Positions 1 through 9,248 of a stretch of DNA of 64,000 bases are shown here, piece by piece. This stretch comes from Nonlabens tegetincola (lineage in GTDB: Bacteria; Bacteroidota; Bacteroidia; Flavobacteriales; Flavobacteriaceae): contig NZ_MQVV01000010.1 in the NCBI RefSeq assembly GCF_002954355.1, positions 62,001 through 126,000 of the forward strand, given 5' to 3'. The number at the start of each line of letters is the position of its first letter. Within the stretch, counting starts at the first letter, position 1. A model generated the notes under the pieces. The model was not told where the DNA came from and did no database searches. It worked only from the letters and a program-made list of their open reading frames with translations. Made by a program: the position numbers and the translations under genes.

Positions 1-1
1 A

Positions 2-1930
2 GGAACCTACAACACTTTTCAATTTAGAGCCGTAATAAGAGAATTGGGTAAAGTATTTGGACTACCTAAAAGCGATATTGACAAACTTACCAGCGGGCAA
101 CTACCTGCTCATGAAATGGACGATATGCACCGACTGGTTTTTAAGTACGGTAACCTTATACAAGGCATGCCCAATTATATAAGTATTCATGCTGGTGGTA
201 TTTTAATTACACAAAAAAATATTCATTATTACAGCGCTACCGACTTGCCTCCTAAAGGATTTGCTACTGTTCAATTTGACATGCACATTGCAGAGGATGC
301 CGGAATTCACAAATTTGATATTCTGGCACAACGAGGTTTAGGAAAAATACGAGATACCGTGAGTATCGTTAAATACAACCAGCCAAATGCCGATATTAAG
401 GATTTGAGAGCTTGTGTAAAAGAGTTTAAAGAAGATCCTGAGATTAATGCCATGATATCGCAAGCAAAGTGTATAGGCTGCTTTTATATTGAATCGCCAG
501 CCATGCGCATGTTGTTAAGCAAATTGCGCACCCATGATTACTTAGGTTTAGTAGCAGCCAGTTCTGTGATAAGACCAGGAGTAGCGCAAAGCGGTATGAT
601 GAGAGAGTACATACTGCGTACTAGATATCCCGAGCGTCGCAAGCAAGCACACCCAATCATGTCTAGTATTATGCCAGACACGTATGGAATAATGGTGTAC
701 CAAGAAGACGTTATCAAGGTCGCTCATTATTATGCAAAATTAGATTTAGGTGCTGCAGATGTTTTACGTAGGGGAATGAGCGGCAAGTATAGATCTAGAG
801 AGGAATTTAAAGCCGTAGAAAAACAATATTTTGACAATTGTAAAAAACATGGCCGTGACGATAAGCAAGCAAAAGAAATCTGGGAACAAATTAAAAGCTT
901 TGCAGGATATGCCTTTGCCAAAGGACACTCGGCATCATATGCTGTTGAGAGTTATCAAAGTCTGTATTTAAAACGCTATTTCCCATTAGAGTACATGACA
1001 GCCACACTTAATAACGGCGGTGGCTTTTACAGACCAGAGTTATATGTTCATGAGGCTAAAATGTGTGGAGCAACTATAGAGGCTCCTTGTATAAATAACA
1101 GTGATTTTCAGAATACTATAAAAGGAACAACCATTTACCTAGCCTTAGGTTACTTAAAAGAACTAGAAAAACGTACTATACAGCGCCTTCTTGAGAGTAG
1201 AAATTTTGATGGGCCTTTTAATTCATTTGACGATTTTATAAATCGAGTTCCTATAAGCGCAGACCAAGCGGCTATTCTAATAAGGATAAATGCTTTTAGA
1301 TTTACGGGTTTAGACAGATGTATTTTACTGTGGCAGGCATACTTTAAACTCAACAAAAAAACCGCAGTTGATGTGCAAAGTAAATTGTTTGCTCCACAAA
1401 ATAAAAAGGTCAATTTACCGCAACTAAAAACTTCAAAACTAGAACATGCTTTTGAGCAAATGGAACTACTAGGTTTTCCGTTATGTTCTCATTTTGAACT
1501 TTTGGCTCAACAGCCCGACAACGATTTAACTCACAAAGATTTACCATCAAAAAAAGGTAAAACAATAACAATATACGGTTATGTAATTAACATTAAAACT
1601 ACTCATACTTCAAATAGAAAACGTATGCAGTTTGGTACTTTTTTAGACCGTGATGGTGGTTTTTTTGATACCGTGATGTTTCCTCAAGTGGCTTCAAAAT
1701 TACGCTTTCGCGGAAGCGGAATATATAAAGTCACCGGCAAGGTAGTAGAAGAATTTGACTTTTACTCTATTGAGGTCACACATATGGACAAAATGGATTA
1801 TATCCAAGATCCTAGATACGCTGAAGACAACCCACAAACCATTCACAGGTTAGATAAACAAACCAGTTTGAGAGATCGCAGACTAGGTAATTCAACTGGA
1901 AAACGCAGTGATGAAGTAAACATGAATTAA
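2..1930 (+). CDS. DNA polymerase III alpha-type subunit (DnaE-like), C-terminal part, cut by window edge
   Basis: This is the C-terminal two thirds of a bacterial C-family replicative polymerase, which extends DNA from dNTPs. The frame is open from base 2, and the residues before the TTG at 44 (TFQFRAVIRELGKVFGLP) continue the DnaE palm/fingers match, so the 5' end lies outside the window. Visible family segments are FDMHIAEDAGIHKFDIL, the fingers segment around SSVIRPGVAQSGMM, YQEDV, RRGMSGK and GYAFAKGHSASYA, followed by a helix-hairpin-helix-like region and an OB-fold near 1545-1760. The long tau-binding C-terminus of the main replicative DnaE appears absent, so I infer the alternative, mutasome-type DnaE often paired with Y-family polymerases. 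The stop is one base before the next ATG, so it is co-transcribed with the radical SAM gene. A near-copy of the CGCTTTCGCGAAAGCG palindrome lies at 1703-1718 and encodes RFRGS. Family assignment is sure; the paralogue type is inferred. Confidence 0.9.
   Translation, partial: GTYNTFQFRAVIRELGKVFGLPKSDIDKLTSGQLPAHEMDDMHRLVFKYGNLIQGMPNYISIHAGGILITQKNIHYYSATDLPPKGFATVQFDMHIAEDAGIHKFDILAQRGLGKIRDTVSIVKYNQPNADIKDLRACVKEFKEDPEINAMISQAKCIGCFYIESPAMRMLLSKLRTHDYLGLVAASSVIRPGVAQSGMMREYILRTRYPERRKQAHPIMSSIMPDTYGIMVYQEDVIKVAHYYAKLDLGAADVLRRGMSGKYRSREEFKAVEKQYFDNCKKHGRDDKQAKEIWEQIKSFAGYAFAKGHSASYAVESYQSLYLKRYFPLEYMTATLNNGGGFYRPELYVHEAKMCGATIEAPCINNSDFQNTIKGTTIYLALGYLKELEKRTIQRLLESRNFDGPFNSFDDFINRVPISADQAAILIRINAFRFTGLDRCILLWQAYFKLNKKTAVDVQSKLFAPQNKKVNLPQLKTSKLEHAFEQMELLGFPLCSHFELLAQQPDNDLTHKDLPSKKGKTITIYGYVINIKTTHTSNRKRMQFGTFLDRDGGFFDTVMFPQVASKLRFRGSGIYKVTGKVVEEFDFYSIEVTHMDKMDYIQDPRYAEDNPQTIHRLDKQTSLRDRRLGNSTGKRSDEVNMN
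1703..1718. repeat. Palindrome family copy 1 (one mismatch)
   Basis: The site is CGCTTTCGCGGAAGCG, one base different from the perfect palindrome. It is inside the DnaE-like gene, in the OB-fold region, and is read as RFRGS. Confidence 0.8.
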
Positions 1931-1931
1931 A

Positions 1932-3194
1932 ATGAATTACGAAAGAATCAAAGAAAAATTAGAAATCCTGGCTGATGCAGCAAAATACGATGTGAGTTGT
2001 AGTAGTAGCGGAAGTAAAAGGGCAAATAAAAATGGCGGATTGGGTAATTCCAACGGCACCGGGATTTGTCATAGCTATACGGAAGACGGTAGGTGTGTTT
2101 CATTGCTTAAAATATTGCTTACCAATCATTGCATATTTGATTGTGCTTACTGTGTTACTAGAAAGTCTAATGATATAAAACGTGCTGCTTTTACAGTACA
2201 AGAAGTAGTAGATCTAACTATAAATTTCTATAGGCGTAATTATATAGAAGGGCTGTTTTTGAGTTCTGGAATATTTAAAAACCCAGATACTACTATGGAG
2301 AGGCTTATAAGAGTAGCCAAAAAACTGAGAGAAGAAGAGAGTTTTAACGGTTATATACATTTAAAATCTATTCCAGGTGCTAGCGATGAGCTTATGAAAG
2401 AAGCTGGTCTATACGCTGATCGTTTATCAGTGAACATAGAGATCCCTACAAAAGAAGGTCTTAAACTATTAGCCCCAGACAAGGATCATAAAGATTTTAT
2501 ACAACCCATGAAGGCGGTTAAATCTAACATTGAGATATATCAATCGGAGAAAAGATTAATAAAAAACACACCTATATACGCTCCTGCTGGACAAAGCACA
2601 CAAATGATTGTCGGAGCAACAGGCGAGTCAGACAAGGATATTATGTATAGTGCTCATTTTTTTTACGAGAAATTTAAAATGAAAAGAGTTTACTACTCTG
2701 GGTATATTCCCGTAGCAGATGATAAAAGACTGCCTTCGATAGGTACTGCAGTACCCGTAATACGAGAGAATAGACTTTATCAAACAGATTGGCTACTTAG
2801 GTTCTACGGTTTTAATATCAAAGAGTTGTTAAATGAAGATCAACCAAATTTAGATATGGATATTGATCCTAAATTAAACTGGGCACTTCGAAACTTACAT
2901 TTGTTTCCTTTAGATATTAATAGATGTTCCAAGGAAATGCTATCGCGTATTCCCGGTGTCGGAATGAAATCGGTAAGAAAAATAATTAATGCACGTAGAT
3001 ATCGAAAGTTGAATTGGGAGCATCTCAAAAAAATTGGAATCGCTTTAAACAGAAGTAAATATTTTATTACATGTGATTCAACGTATTTTGAGAAAAAAGA
3101 CCTTACTCCATTACAATTAAAAAATAAGATATTGCAAGAGAGTAGCAGTAAATACTCAACCCATCTAAATAATCAGTTAACCTTGTTTTCATGA
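1932..3194 (+). CDS. Putative DNA modification/repair radical SAM protein (rSAM_link_UDG type)
   Basis: This 420-residue radical SAM protein has the cluster motif CIFDCAYC (C67, C71, C74), which binds a 4Fe-4S cluster and S-adenosylmethionine. A conserved glycine/serine-rich N-terminus precedes it. A helix-hairpin-helix element, IPGVGMKSVRKII, lies near residue 340 and suggests DNA contact. The family is known to be encoded next to a DUF4130 protein, which in some genomes is fused to a uracil-DNA-glycosylase-like domain; the reaction is unknown. Here it begins one base after the DnaE-like gene and overlaps the DUF4130 gene by ATGA, so the three are almost certainly one transcript. The role in DNA repair or modification is inferred from partners only. 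The family call is firm from motif, length and neighbour. Confidence 0.88.
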   Translation: MNYERIKEKLEILADAAKYDVSCSSSGSKRANKNGGLGNSNGTGICHSYTEDGRCVSLLKILLTNHCIFDCAYCVTRKSNDIKRAAFTVQEVVDLTINFYRRNYIEGLFLSSGIFKNPDTTMERLIRVAKKLREEESFNGYIHLKSIPGASDELMKEAGLYADRLSVNIEIPTKEGLKLLAPDKDHKDFIQPMKAVKSNIEIYQSEKRLIKNTPIYAPAGQSTQMIVGATGESDKDIMYSAHFFYEKFKMKRVYYSGYIPVADDKRLPSIGTAVPVIRENRLYQTDWLLRFYGFNIKELLNEDQPNLDMDIDPKLNWALRNLHLFPLDINRCSKEMLSRIPGVGMKSVRKIINARRYRKLNWEHLKKIGIALNRSKYFITCDSTYFEKKDLTPLQLKNKILQESSSKYSTHLNNQLTLFS

Positions 3195-3982
3195 TTTTAG
3201 TATATGATGATACTTTTGACGGTTTACTTAGTGCAATATTCGACAGCTATCTTTATAAGCTTGATTCGGTAGAAATTCGATCCGTCCGCGTCTATCAGCC
3301 TGAAATATTTAACGAAACCCAAGAAGTAATTACAGACGAGATAAAAGTAAAAAGACTTCAAAAAAAATTGTTGCAACTTTTTGGCATATCTGGTTTAAAC
3401 AAAATTTTTAAAGCTTTCCTTAGTGAGAGTCAGGATGTAGAAAATTTACTCTTCTATATAATTAAAACAAGTATCTCTAATAACAAATCTATTTTAAATG
3501 ATGCGGCTAATGATATTGTTCTAAGCTTTGATAAACTTGTAAAAAAAGTTCATCGAGAAAAACATCGTATGGAAGCCTTTGTAAGATTTCATTTGATTGA
3601 AGGAGATATTTATTATGCTAACATTGAGCCCGATTTTAATGTTCTTCCACTAATTTCAAAACATTTTAAATCCAGGTACGCGGATCAAAAATGGATTATA
3701 TATGATCTTAAAAGATCTTATGGCATATTCTATGACCTAAAAACAGTTAAGGAAATAACAATTGATCTAACCACTCAAAATAAAAAAGGAATTTATAACA
3801 CTATTCAGACTGGACAAGGAGATAAAAATTTACTCACCACTAAACAACTTAAAGAAAATAATTACACGAATCTTTGGAATCAATATTTTAAGAGTACCAA
3901 CATAGAATCTAGAAAAAATTTAAAACTTCATATACAGCACGTTCCAAAAAGGTACTGGAAATACTTGAGTGAAAAAGTATAA
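3191..3982 (+). CDS. DUF4130 protein, partner of the radical SAM DNA-metabolism protein
   Basis: The 263-residue protein starts with VYDDTFDGLLSAIFDSY, the usual beginning of the family described as probable DNA metabolism proteins linked to the radical SAM partner. Other family-like segments are KKVHREKHRMEAFVRFH, YYANIEPDFNVLPLISKHF and the C-terminal PKRYWKYLSE. The standalone length shows that no uracil-DNA-glycosylase domain is fused, unlike in some other genomes. The ATG lies inside the ATGA overlap with the upstream gene, which implies translational coupling. No catalytic motif is recognised, so the biochemical role is unknown. It is the last gene of the cassette, and a 126-base gap with a new promoter follows. 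Confidence 0.85.
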   Translation: MILVYDDTFDGLLSAIFDSYLYKLDSVEIRSVRVYQPEIFNETQEVITDEIKVKRLQKKLLQLFGISGLNKIFKAFLSESQDVENLLFYIIKTSISNNKSILNDAANDIVLSFDKLVKKVHREKHRMEAFVRFHLIEGDIYYANIEPDFNVLPLISKHFKSRYADQKWIIYDLKRSYGIFYDLKTVKEITIDLTTQNKKGIYNTIQTGQGDKNLLTTKQLKENNYTNLWNQYFKSTNIESRKNLKLHIQHVPKRYWKYLSEKV

Positions 3983-4072
3983 CTTTCACCCTGTTTTTAA
4001 TCGATGAAAGGTGTAAATCATGGAACAAATTTGATTTTATAACAAATTTTACTGTAGTTTTCTTAAAAAACA

Positions 4073-4080
4073 TACATTTG
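4073..4080 (+). promoter_or_regulatory. Putative Bacteroidota -7 promoter element
   Basis: TACATTTG fits the Bacteroidota -7 consensus TAnnTTTG and lies 28 bases before the lipoprotein ATG. I see no clean -33 TTTG at the usual distance. Confidence 0.5.
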
Positions 4081-4108
4081 TTAAATCAATTATCAAAATA
4101 AACAAAAA

Positions 4109-4522
4109 ATGAAAAAATTATTAATGGGTGCTGCTGCACTAGCAATGATCTTTGCAGTAAGCTGTAAAGAAGTTAAAGAAGGAATGGAGGATGCGAAAGA
4201 TGGTGTTGAAAATGCTACTGATAGCGCAAAAGAAGGACTAGAAGAGGCTGGTGAAGGATTAGAAAATGCTGCTGATAAGGCAATGGAAACTGCTGATGAA
4301 GCAATGGAAGACGCTAAGGAAGGATTAAATGAGGCTGGAGAGGCGATGGATAATGCAGCAGAAAACCTTGAAGGTGCTGCTAAAGAAGGAGTTCAAAAAG
4401 CAAAAGAAGGTATTAAAGATGCTGGAGAGGCACTAGAGCAGGCAGGTGATGATATGAAAAAAGCCGCTGGAGATGCTAAAGAAGGAATGAAAGATGCTGC
4501 CAAAAAAGTTACTGGTAAGTAA
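4109..4522 (+). CDS. Repeat-rich LEA-like lipoprotein
   Basis: This 137-residue protein has an N-terminal signal ending in the lipobox AVSC (C19), so it is probably a lipoprotein. The rest consists almost only of Ala, Glu, Lys, Gly, Asp, Met and Asn in imperfect 11-residue units such as AKEGLEEAGEG and AKEGLNEAGEA, with no Pro, Trp or Tyr. The pattern resembles late-embryogenesis-abundant group 3 or apolipoprotein-type amphipathic helices. I infer an extended or intrinsically disordered envelope protein that folds on drying or membrane contact. Function is not established, and similar low-complexity lipoproteins occur across Bacteroidota. It has its own -7 element upstream and a strong terminator just after the stop, so it is monocistronic and may be highly expressed. 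Confidence 0.75.
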   Translation: MKKLLMGAAALAMIFAVSCKEVKEGMEDAKDGVENATDSAKEGLEEAGEGLENAADKAMETADEAMEDAKEGLNEAGEAMDNAAENLEGAAKEGVQKAKEGIKDAGEALEQAGDDMKKAAGDAKEGMKDAAKKVTGK

Positions 4523-4548
4523 ATTCTCAAACTTTAATTCATAAAAAA

Positions 4549-4577
4549 ATCCGCTGGAGTTCCAGCGGATTTTTTTA
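4549..4577 (+). terminator. Rho-independent terminator of the LEA-like lipoprotein gene
   Basis: The stem ATCCGCTGGA/TCCAGCGGAT has a two-base loop and is followed by a run of T. It starts 27 bases after the stop codon. Confidence 0.9.
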
Positions 4578-4604
4578 TTGGAAACATTTTTATTTTAATA
4601 TAAT

Positions 4605-4635
4605 AAAAAAGCTCCTGAAATTACAGGAGCTTTTA
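4605..4635 (-). terminator. Terminator after the tRNA-Gly/tRNA-Leu unit
   Basis: The stem AAAAGCTCCTG/CAGGAGCTTTT has an 8-base A run on its left side, which reads as a T run on the minus strand. It lies directly downstream of tRNA-Leu. Confidence 0.85.
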
Positions 4636-4639
4636 TAAG

Positions 4640-4725
4640 TACTGAAGACGGGACTTGAACCCGTACGGGCATTACTGCCCATTGGATTTTAAGTCCAACG
4701 TGTCTACCAATTCCACCACTTCAGC
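4640..4725 (-). tRNA. tRNA-Leu (anticodon UAA)
   Basis: The minus strand folds as an 86-base class II tRNA. The acceptor arm is GCTGAAG/CTTCAGT, the anticodon stem-loop TTGGA-CTTAAAA-TCCAA gives anticodon TAA, there is a variable arm around TGGGCAGTAATGCCCGT, and the T-loop is GTTCAAGTC. The 3' CCA is not encoded. It follows tRNA-Gly on the same strand and precedes a terminator. Confidence 0.95.
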
Positions 4726-4771
4726 ATGGAAGTGCCCGCGGCACTGTTTAATTCGTATTAATCGAACTTAG

Positions 4772-4843
4772 AGCGAAAGACGGGATTTGAACCCGCGACC
4801 CTCACCTTGGCAAGGTGATGCTCTACCCCTGAGCTACTTTCGC
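4772..4843 (-). tRNA. tRNA-Gly (anticodon GCC)
   Basis: The minus strand gives a 72-base tRNA with acceptor GCGAAAG/CTTTCGC, D-loop CTCAGGGGTAGAGC, anticodon stem-loop CACCTTGCCAAGGTG (anticodon GCC) and T-arm CGGGTTCAAATCCCG. CCA is not encoded. It lies between mutS and tRNA-Leu, all on the minus strand. Confidence 0.95.
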
Positions 4844-4935
4844 AATTCATTTTGTTGATGAACAATCGACTTTTTCAAATCGGATTGCAAATTTAACAAC
4901 TTTAATCACAAGTCAAAGAAAAAAATGAAAAATTA

Positions 4936-7551
4936 TTAATCTACTTTGTTTTTACCAATCAACATCCTCTTTATTTCATTAAGTTTCATCAAAGCTTCTA
5001 CTGGGGTAAGTGTATCAATATCAACCTGTAATATTTCATTTTTAATATCCTCTAACAACGGATCGTCTAATTGAAAAAAACTAAGTTGCATTTCCTCATC
5101 CTGTAAAGCACTTATTGCATTTTGATCATCTTGCTGCTTGTGAGAGTGCTCTAACGTCTTTAGAATTTTATTTGCTTTAAGAATAACTTGCTGTGGCATT
5201 CCTGCCATCTTTGCTACGTGAATTCCAAAACTATGGTGACTACCGCCTGGAACTAGCTTACGCATAAAAAGAACCTTATCAGTAAGTTCTTTAACCTCAA
5301 CATTATAATTTTTGATACGTTCAAATTTGTCCGTCATCTCATTAAGCTCATGGTAGTGAGTTGCAAATAAGGTTTTAGGTTTAAAAGGATGCTCGTGCAA
5401 ATATTCAGTTATAGCCCAAGCAATAGAAATACCATCATAAGTACTAGTCCCACGACCGATTTCATCTAAAAGCACCAAACTATTTTCAGAGATGTTATTA
5501 AGAATACTAGCGCTCTCATTCATTTCTGTCATAAATGTTGACTCTCCTTGAGAAATATTGTCACTAGCGCCCACACGGGTGAATATTTTATCTACAATTC
5601 CCATTTGAACATTCTCAGCAGGAACAAAGCTTCCTATTTGGGCTAATAACACTATAAGTGCAGTTTGCCTAAGAATGGCAGATTTACCACTCATATTGGG
5701 TCCAGTAATCATAATTATTTGCTGGGATTCCCTATCCAACCTAACATCGTTAGGAATATAAGGAGTATCTGCTGGCAACATTTTTTCAATTACCGGATGA
5801 CGACCACTTTTTATTTCCAAAACGTCTTCCTCCAGTAATTCTGGTCTAACATAATTGGAAATCATGGCATGATCTGCAAAGGAGATTAAGCAATCTATCT
5901 TTCCTAATAACTGTGCGTTTAGTTGAATTGCTTTAATAAAAGGCATTATTTCTCTTACCACCTCTTCATACAATTCTTGTTGTAAAACATTAATGCGCTC
6001 TTCTGCACCTAAAATTTTACTTTCATACTCTTTTAATTCATCAGTAATATAACGCTCTGCATTTACTAGGGTTTGCTTTCTAATCCAGGTATCTGGAACC
6101 TTATCCTTATGAGCATTTCTCACCTCAATATAGTATCCAAATACGTTATTACTGCTTATTTTTAGACTTGAAATACCGGTTTCTTGAGAACACCTTTCTA
6201 GCATTTTATCAAGATATTCCTTACCAGAAGTTACTAATTCCCTTATCTCATCTAATTCCTTATGATATCCATATGCAATTGTGGTCCCTTTTAAAATATT
6301 TACAGGAGCTTCTTCATGTATAGCACTTTTTATAGTGTCTATCAAATGCAAACATGGATTTAATTGTTCACCAATTATATTAAGTGCTTTGTTTCCTGCC
6401 GTTTGAGCAAGCTCTTTAATAGGCGCTACAGCCTCGAGACTATTTTTAAGCTGAACAACCTCTCGTGGACAAATTTTGCCTGTAGCGACTTTAGACACTA
6501 ATCGCTCTAAATCACTCATTTGCTTAAGAAGATCCTTAACACTCTCACGTTGTTCTATTTGTTTTGTAAAAAACTCTACTACATCATGTCTACGTTTGAT
6601 CTCCTGAATACTTTTTAGCGGAAAAGCCATCCATCTTTTCAACATCCTACCACCCATCGCGGTAGTGGTTTTATCAATCACATCAATTAGTGTGACAGCA
6701 CCTGAACTAAGCGCTTGATAAAGCTCTAGGTTACGCACAGTAAACCTATCCATCCATACGTAGTTATCATCCTCAATACGGGAAATGCTGGCTATATGGT
6801 CTATTTTGTTGTGTTGAGTTTCGGCAAGGTAATGTAGAATCGCTCCAGACGAAATAAGCGCAGTTTCTAGGTTTTCTACACCAAATCCTTTTAAAGAATT
6901 TACCTTAAAATGGTTTAAAAGTGATTCCCGTGAATAATCTATTTGAAAAACCCAGTCTTCAAGATGGAAAAATGGCAAGTCATAAGGAAACTGTTGTGCA
7001 AGCTCTTTCTTCAAGCTACGTGGCACCAGCAGTTCACTAGGGTTGAAGTTCTGTAATAATTTATCAACTTCCTCTTTATTACCTTGAGACACTAAAAATT
7101 CACCAGTACTAATGTCTAGAAAAGCAACACCGTAAATATTTTTTGAAAAGGTAATTGCTGCTAAAAAGTTGTTCGATTTTGAAGACAGCACTTCATCGTT
7201 AAGCGCTACTCCAGGTGTAATTAATTCAGTTACTCCACGCTTAACAATACCTTTTACTGATTTTGGGTCCTCTAATTGATCACAAATTGCAACACGCTCA
7301 CCTGCCCTTACTAACTTGGGTAAGTAGGTGTTTAAAGAATGGTGTGGAAACCCTGCAAGTTCAGTCTTTTCACCACCATTGTTTCTATTAGTAAGTACTA
7401 TATTTAATATGCGCGCTGCTCTTACTGCGTCCTCACCAAAGGTTTCATAAAAATCTCCTACCCTAAACAACAGTAAAGCATCGGGATACTTACTTTTTAT
7501 CCTGTTGTATTGTTGCATTAATGGGGTAACCTTTTTTGCTTTTGAAGCCAA
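4936..7551 (-). CDS. mutS: DNA mismatch repair protein MutS
   Basis: MutS recognises base mismatches and small loops in DNA and starts methyl-independent mismatch repair with MutL. The 871-residue length is normal. The N-terminal mismatch-binding domain has the Phe-x-Glu site in [13 protein letters not shown] (near residues 31-43). The ATPase domain has Walker A GPNMSGKS at about 617-624, Walker B with [14 protein letters not shown], and the conserved ATHYHEL. All signatures are intact. A -7-like element, TACCTTTG, lies about 26 bases upstream of the ATG. The tRNA-Gly and tRNA-Leu genes follow on the same strand after a short gap with no terminator, so read-through into them is possible. Confidence 0.98.
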   Translation of the reverse strand: MASKAKKVTPLMQQYNRIKSKYPDALLLFRVGDFYETFGEDAVRAARILNIVLTNRNNGGEKTELAGFPHHSLNTYLPKLVRAGERVAICDQLEDPKSVKGIVKRGVTELITPGVALNDEVLSSKSNNFLAAITFSKNIYGVAFLDISTGEFLVSQGNKEEVDKLLQNFNPSELLVPRSLKKELAQQFPYDLPFFHLEDWVFQIDYSRESLLNHFKVNSLKGFGVENLETALISSGAILHYLAETQHNKIDHIASISRIEDDNYVWMDRFTVRNLELYQALSSGAVTLIDVIDKTTTAMGGRMLKRWMAFPLKSIQEIKRRHDVVEFFTKQIEQRESVKDLLKQMSDLERLVSKVATGKICPREVVQLKNSLEAVAPIKELAQTAGNKALNIIGEQLNPCLHLIDTIKSAIHEEAPVNILKGTTIAYGYHKELDEIRELVTSGKEYLDKMLERCSQETGISSLKISSNNVFGYYIEVRNAHKDKVPDTWIRKQTLVNAERYITDELKEYESKILGAEERINVLQQELYEEVVREIMPFIKAIQLNAQLLGKIDCLISFADHAMISNYVRPELLEEDVLEIKSGRHPVIEKMLPADTPYIPNDVRLDRESQQIIMITGPNMSGKSAILRQTALIVLLAQIGSFVPAENVQMGIVDKIFTRVGASDNISQGESTFMTEMNESASILNNISENSLVLLDEIGRGTSTYDGISIAWAITEYLHEHPFKPKTLFATHYHELNEMTDKFERIKNYNVEVKELTDKVLFMRKLVPGGSHHSFGIHVAKMAGMPQQVILKANKILKTLEHSHKQQDDQNAISALQDEEMQLSFFQLDDPLLEDIKNEILQVDIDTLTPVEALMKLNEIKRMLIGKNKVD

Positions 7552-7576
7552 AACCTTTTTTATTTCTGATGAAAAT

Positions 7577-7584
7577 CAAAGGTA
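7577..7584 (-). promoter_or_regulatory. Putative -7 promoter element of mutS
   Basis: The minus strand reads TACCTTTG, which fits TAnnTTTG and ends 26 bases upstream of the mutS ATG. A -33 TTG is present only at a longer-than-usual distance. Confidence 0.45.
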
Positions 7585-7646
7585 CAATTACGTGTCGTGA
7601 TGCGCTATTCAACGCAGGTTCTTTTTTCCACATTTTGTAAAAAGCA

Positions 7647-7703
7647 AAACGTGCTGTTTTCTACTTCAATTAAATACAGTAGAAAGCTACAAACAGCACG
7701 TTT
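7647..7703 (-). terminator. Long hairpin, probable terminator of the VWA/SIMPL operon
   Basis: The outer stem is AAACGTGCTGTTT (7647-7659) paired with 7691-7703, and an inner stem TTCTACT/AGTAGAA (7659-7665 and 7678-7684) sits within it. It lies 25 bases after the VWA gene stop, and a T-rich stretch follows on the minus strand. Confidence 0.7.
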
Positions 7704-7728
7704 CTATTAAAACTCAAAATTCAACCCT

Positions 7729-8898
7729 TTATTTCCACGTGTAGCTCTTTTTTTCTGCTTGCTTTTGGATCGCCTTAAAAATGGCTGTTTCCAGGCCATT
7801 ACCTTCGGCCATGTTTTGCTCACTTATGTATTTTTCGCGTTTTATGTTTAACCCAGCTATTTGATTTTGTAGTTGTTTTCTAGTTTTTAATTCCGCTTTC
7901 GCGAAAGCGGCTACCTCATCCACACTTTTATTCTTAAGTGAATCTGGTAAAGTAGATTTGTTTTCTTTTATAATCTTTTTCAAAAGCTTGTCATCACCTG
8001 CGTTATCGACAAGATCCCAGCTCGCATTTTGGTAATTCGAAGACGATTTTGCTACCGATCTTTTTACCTGAACCTCTTCAGACACAACCATTGCCTCAAC
8101 ATCCATCTCAATTTGCAATTTTTGTTTTTGATTACCATAATCACCATAAGCGATATAGGTAGAGTTGAGTTGATTATTTAGCTCCAAAATTTTATCATCA
8201 TAAGGTGTCGCGACATACACCGTTCTTTTATTAGCATCAATATTAGTGTACTCTCCATTACCTAGTGAAGCACCTTCTTTCCACTTGAGGTTTATACCCG
8301 TTTGATATTCACCACAAAAAATGGTGTTTACTGTAATATCTTTTTTTTGCGCATCAATGATACTCTCCTTAAACGAAATTGTTCCCTGTGTAAAAACTTC
8401 GTTTCCTGCGATAAAAATCATTTTAAGATCTTGTTTTCCATCACGCCATTCCAGTTTCTTTATAGAGTTGTCAATTACTGCTCCACAATACTCGTCACCG
8501 CCATTAGTGCGCAAGGCAAATAACTCTTTACTCAACATATCTAGATCTGTAGAAAAAGGTAACACCTGTCTGATGTAATCGTCTTTTTCAGAAAGGCCAG
8601 AATTCCCGTACTCATATAATGCAATCTCTAATCCTGCCTGTTGATCGTTACAATGAGCCGAAGTCATTTTATTGACCACATCCCACAGCTGAGATTTTGC
8701 CTGATTGATAAGTCCATCCATACTATTGCTCGTATCTAATAATAAAGCGATTTGAATGGTTGCTTTTTTGGATCTATCAACCGGTTGATCAATAGGTGCT
8801 TGTTGATTAATCGAAAGTCGCACCTCGGTTTCTTTTTTCTCGGCGTTGCATGCTATACTTATTAAAGCTAGTCCTAGCATCAATATTTTCTTTTTCAT
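7729..8898 (-). CDS. VWA-domain lipoprotein
   Basis: The 389-residue protein has a signal peptide ending at lipobox ISIAC (C17) and then a von Willebrand factor A domain. The metal-binding MIDAS motif is LLLDTSNSM (D55, S57, S59), followed by GGDEYCGAVIDN and FIAGNEVF. VWA domains bind protein partners through a divalent cation; here the partner is unknown. The C-terminal third is helical and charged and includes AAFAKAEL, which is the translation of the genome palindrome at 7894-7909. It is the third gene of a minus-strand unit with a 2-base gap to the small secreted protein. I infer a role in envelope organisation or surface interaction, without a known pathway. Confidence 0.8.
   Translation of the reverse strand: MKKKILMLGLALISIACNAEKKETEVRLSINQQAPIDQPVDRSKKATIQIALLLDTSNSMDGLINQAKSQLWDVVNKMTSAHCNDQQAGLEIALYEYGNSGLSEKDDYIRQVLPFSTDLDMLSKELFALRTNGGDEYCGAVIDNSIKKLEWRDGKQDLKMIFIAGNEVFTQGTISFKESIIDAQKKDITVNTIFCGEYQTGINLKWKEGASLGNGEYTNIDANKRTVYVATPYDDKILELNNQLNSTYIAYGDYGNQKQKLQIEMDVEAMVVSEEVQVKRSVAKSSSNYQNASWDLVDNAGDDKLLKKIIKENKSTLPDSLKNKSVDEVAAFAKAELKTRKQLQNQIAGLNIKREKYISEQNMAEGNGLETAIFKAIQKQAEKKSYTWK
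7894..7909. repeat. Palindrome family copy 2
   Basis: A perfect CGCTTTCGCGAAAGCG inside the VWA lipoprotein gene, read on the minus strand as AFAKA. Confidence 0.95.
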
Positions 8899-8900
8899 AG

Positions 8901-9236
8901 TTATTTATTTTTATTTATTAAGACCAGTCCATAGGGATGATATTTAATCTCCTCGCGCCATACACTGCCATACTTTTGATCCAAATAGGCAGCTATTGCG
9001 CAATTGTTTTTAGTAGCTTTTACTGACGATAGTGGATCAATAACACATCCCATTGATATAGAGCCAACTCCATATTTATCTTCGAATTCCTTGACATCGT
9101 CTCTGGAAGGCGGCACCAAACCGTAAACAATGAACTGTTTAGGTAAGCTATCATTTACCACAATCGCCTCTCGCTCCTGTGCATGACTTAAAACAGTTGC
9201 TAGCAGGAATAGCATAATACACACATGCTTTTTCAT
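8901..9236 (-). CDS. Small secreted protein of unknown function
   Basis: The 111-residue protein has a clear signal peptide (hydrophobic FLLATVLSHAQ, cleavage after A19). The mature part contains GLVPPSRDDVKEFEDKYGV and MGCVIDPLSS, with two cysteines that could form a disulfide after export. I do not recognise the family. It sits between the SIMPL-like gene (12 bases) and the VWA lipoprotein gene (2 bases), so the three products probably work together in the envelope. Confidence 0.7.
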   Translation of the reverse strand: MKKHVCIMLFLLATVLSHAQEREAIVVNDSLPKQFIVYGLVPPSRDDVKEFEDKYGVGSISMGCVIDPLSSVKATKNNCAIAAYLDQKYGSVWREEIKYHPYGLVLINKNK

Positions 9237-9248
9237 CTTTCTATATTT

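Noticed and set aside
730-1413. Minus-strand frames of 63 and 87 residues across the DnaE-like gene
   Set aside because: They lie antisense to a strongly supported coding frame, have no promoter or conserved motif, and their composition fits a shadow frame.
4109-4522. Repeat protein gene as non-coding low-complexity DNA
   Set aside because: It has a signal peptide with lipobox, a -7 promoter element, a continuous frame and a terminator.
7647-7703. Hairpin as insertion-sequence end
   Set aside because: No transposase or target duplication is present; it fits a terminator after the VWA gene.
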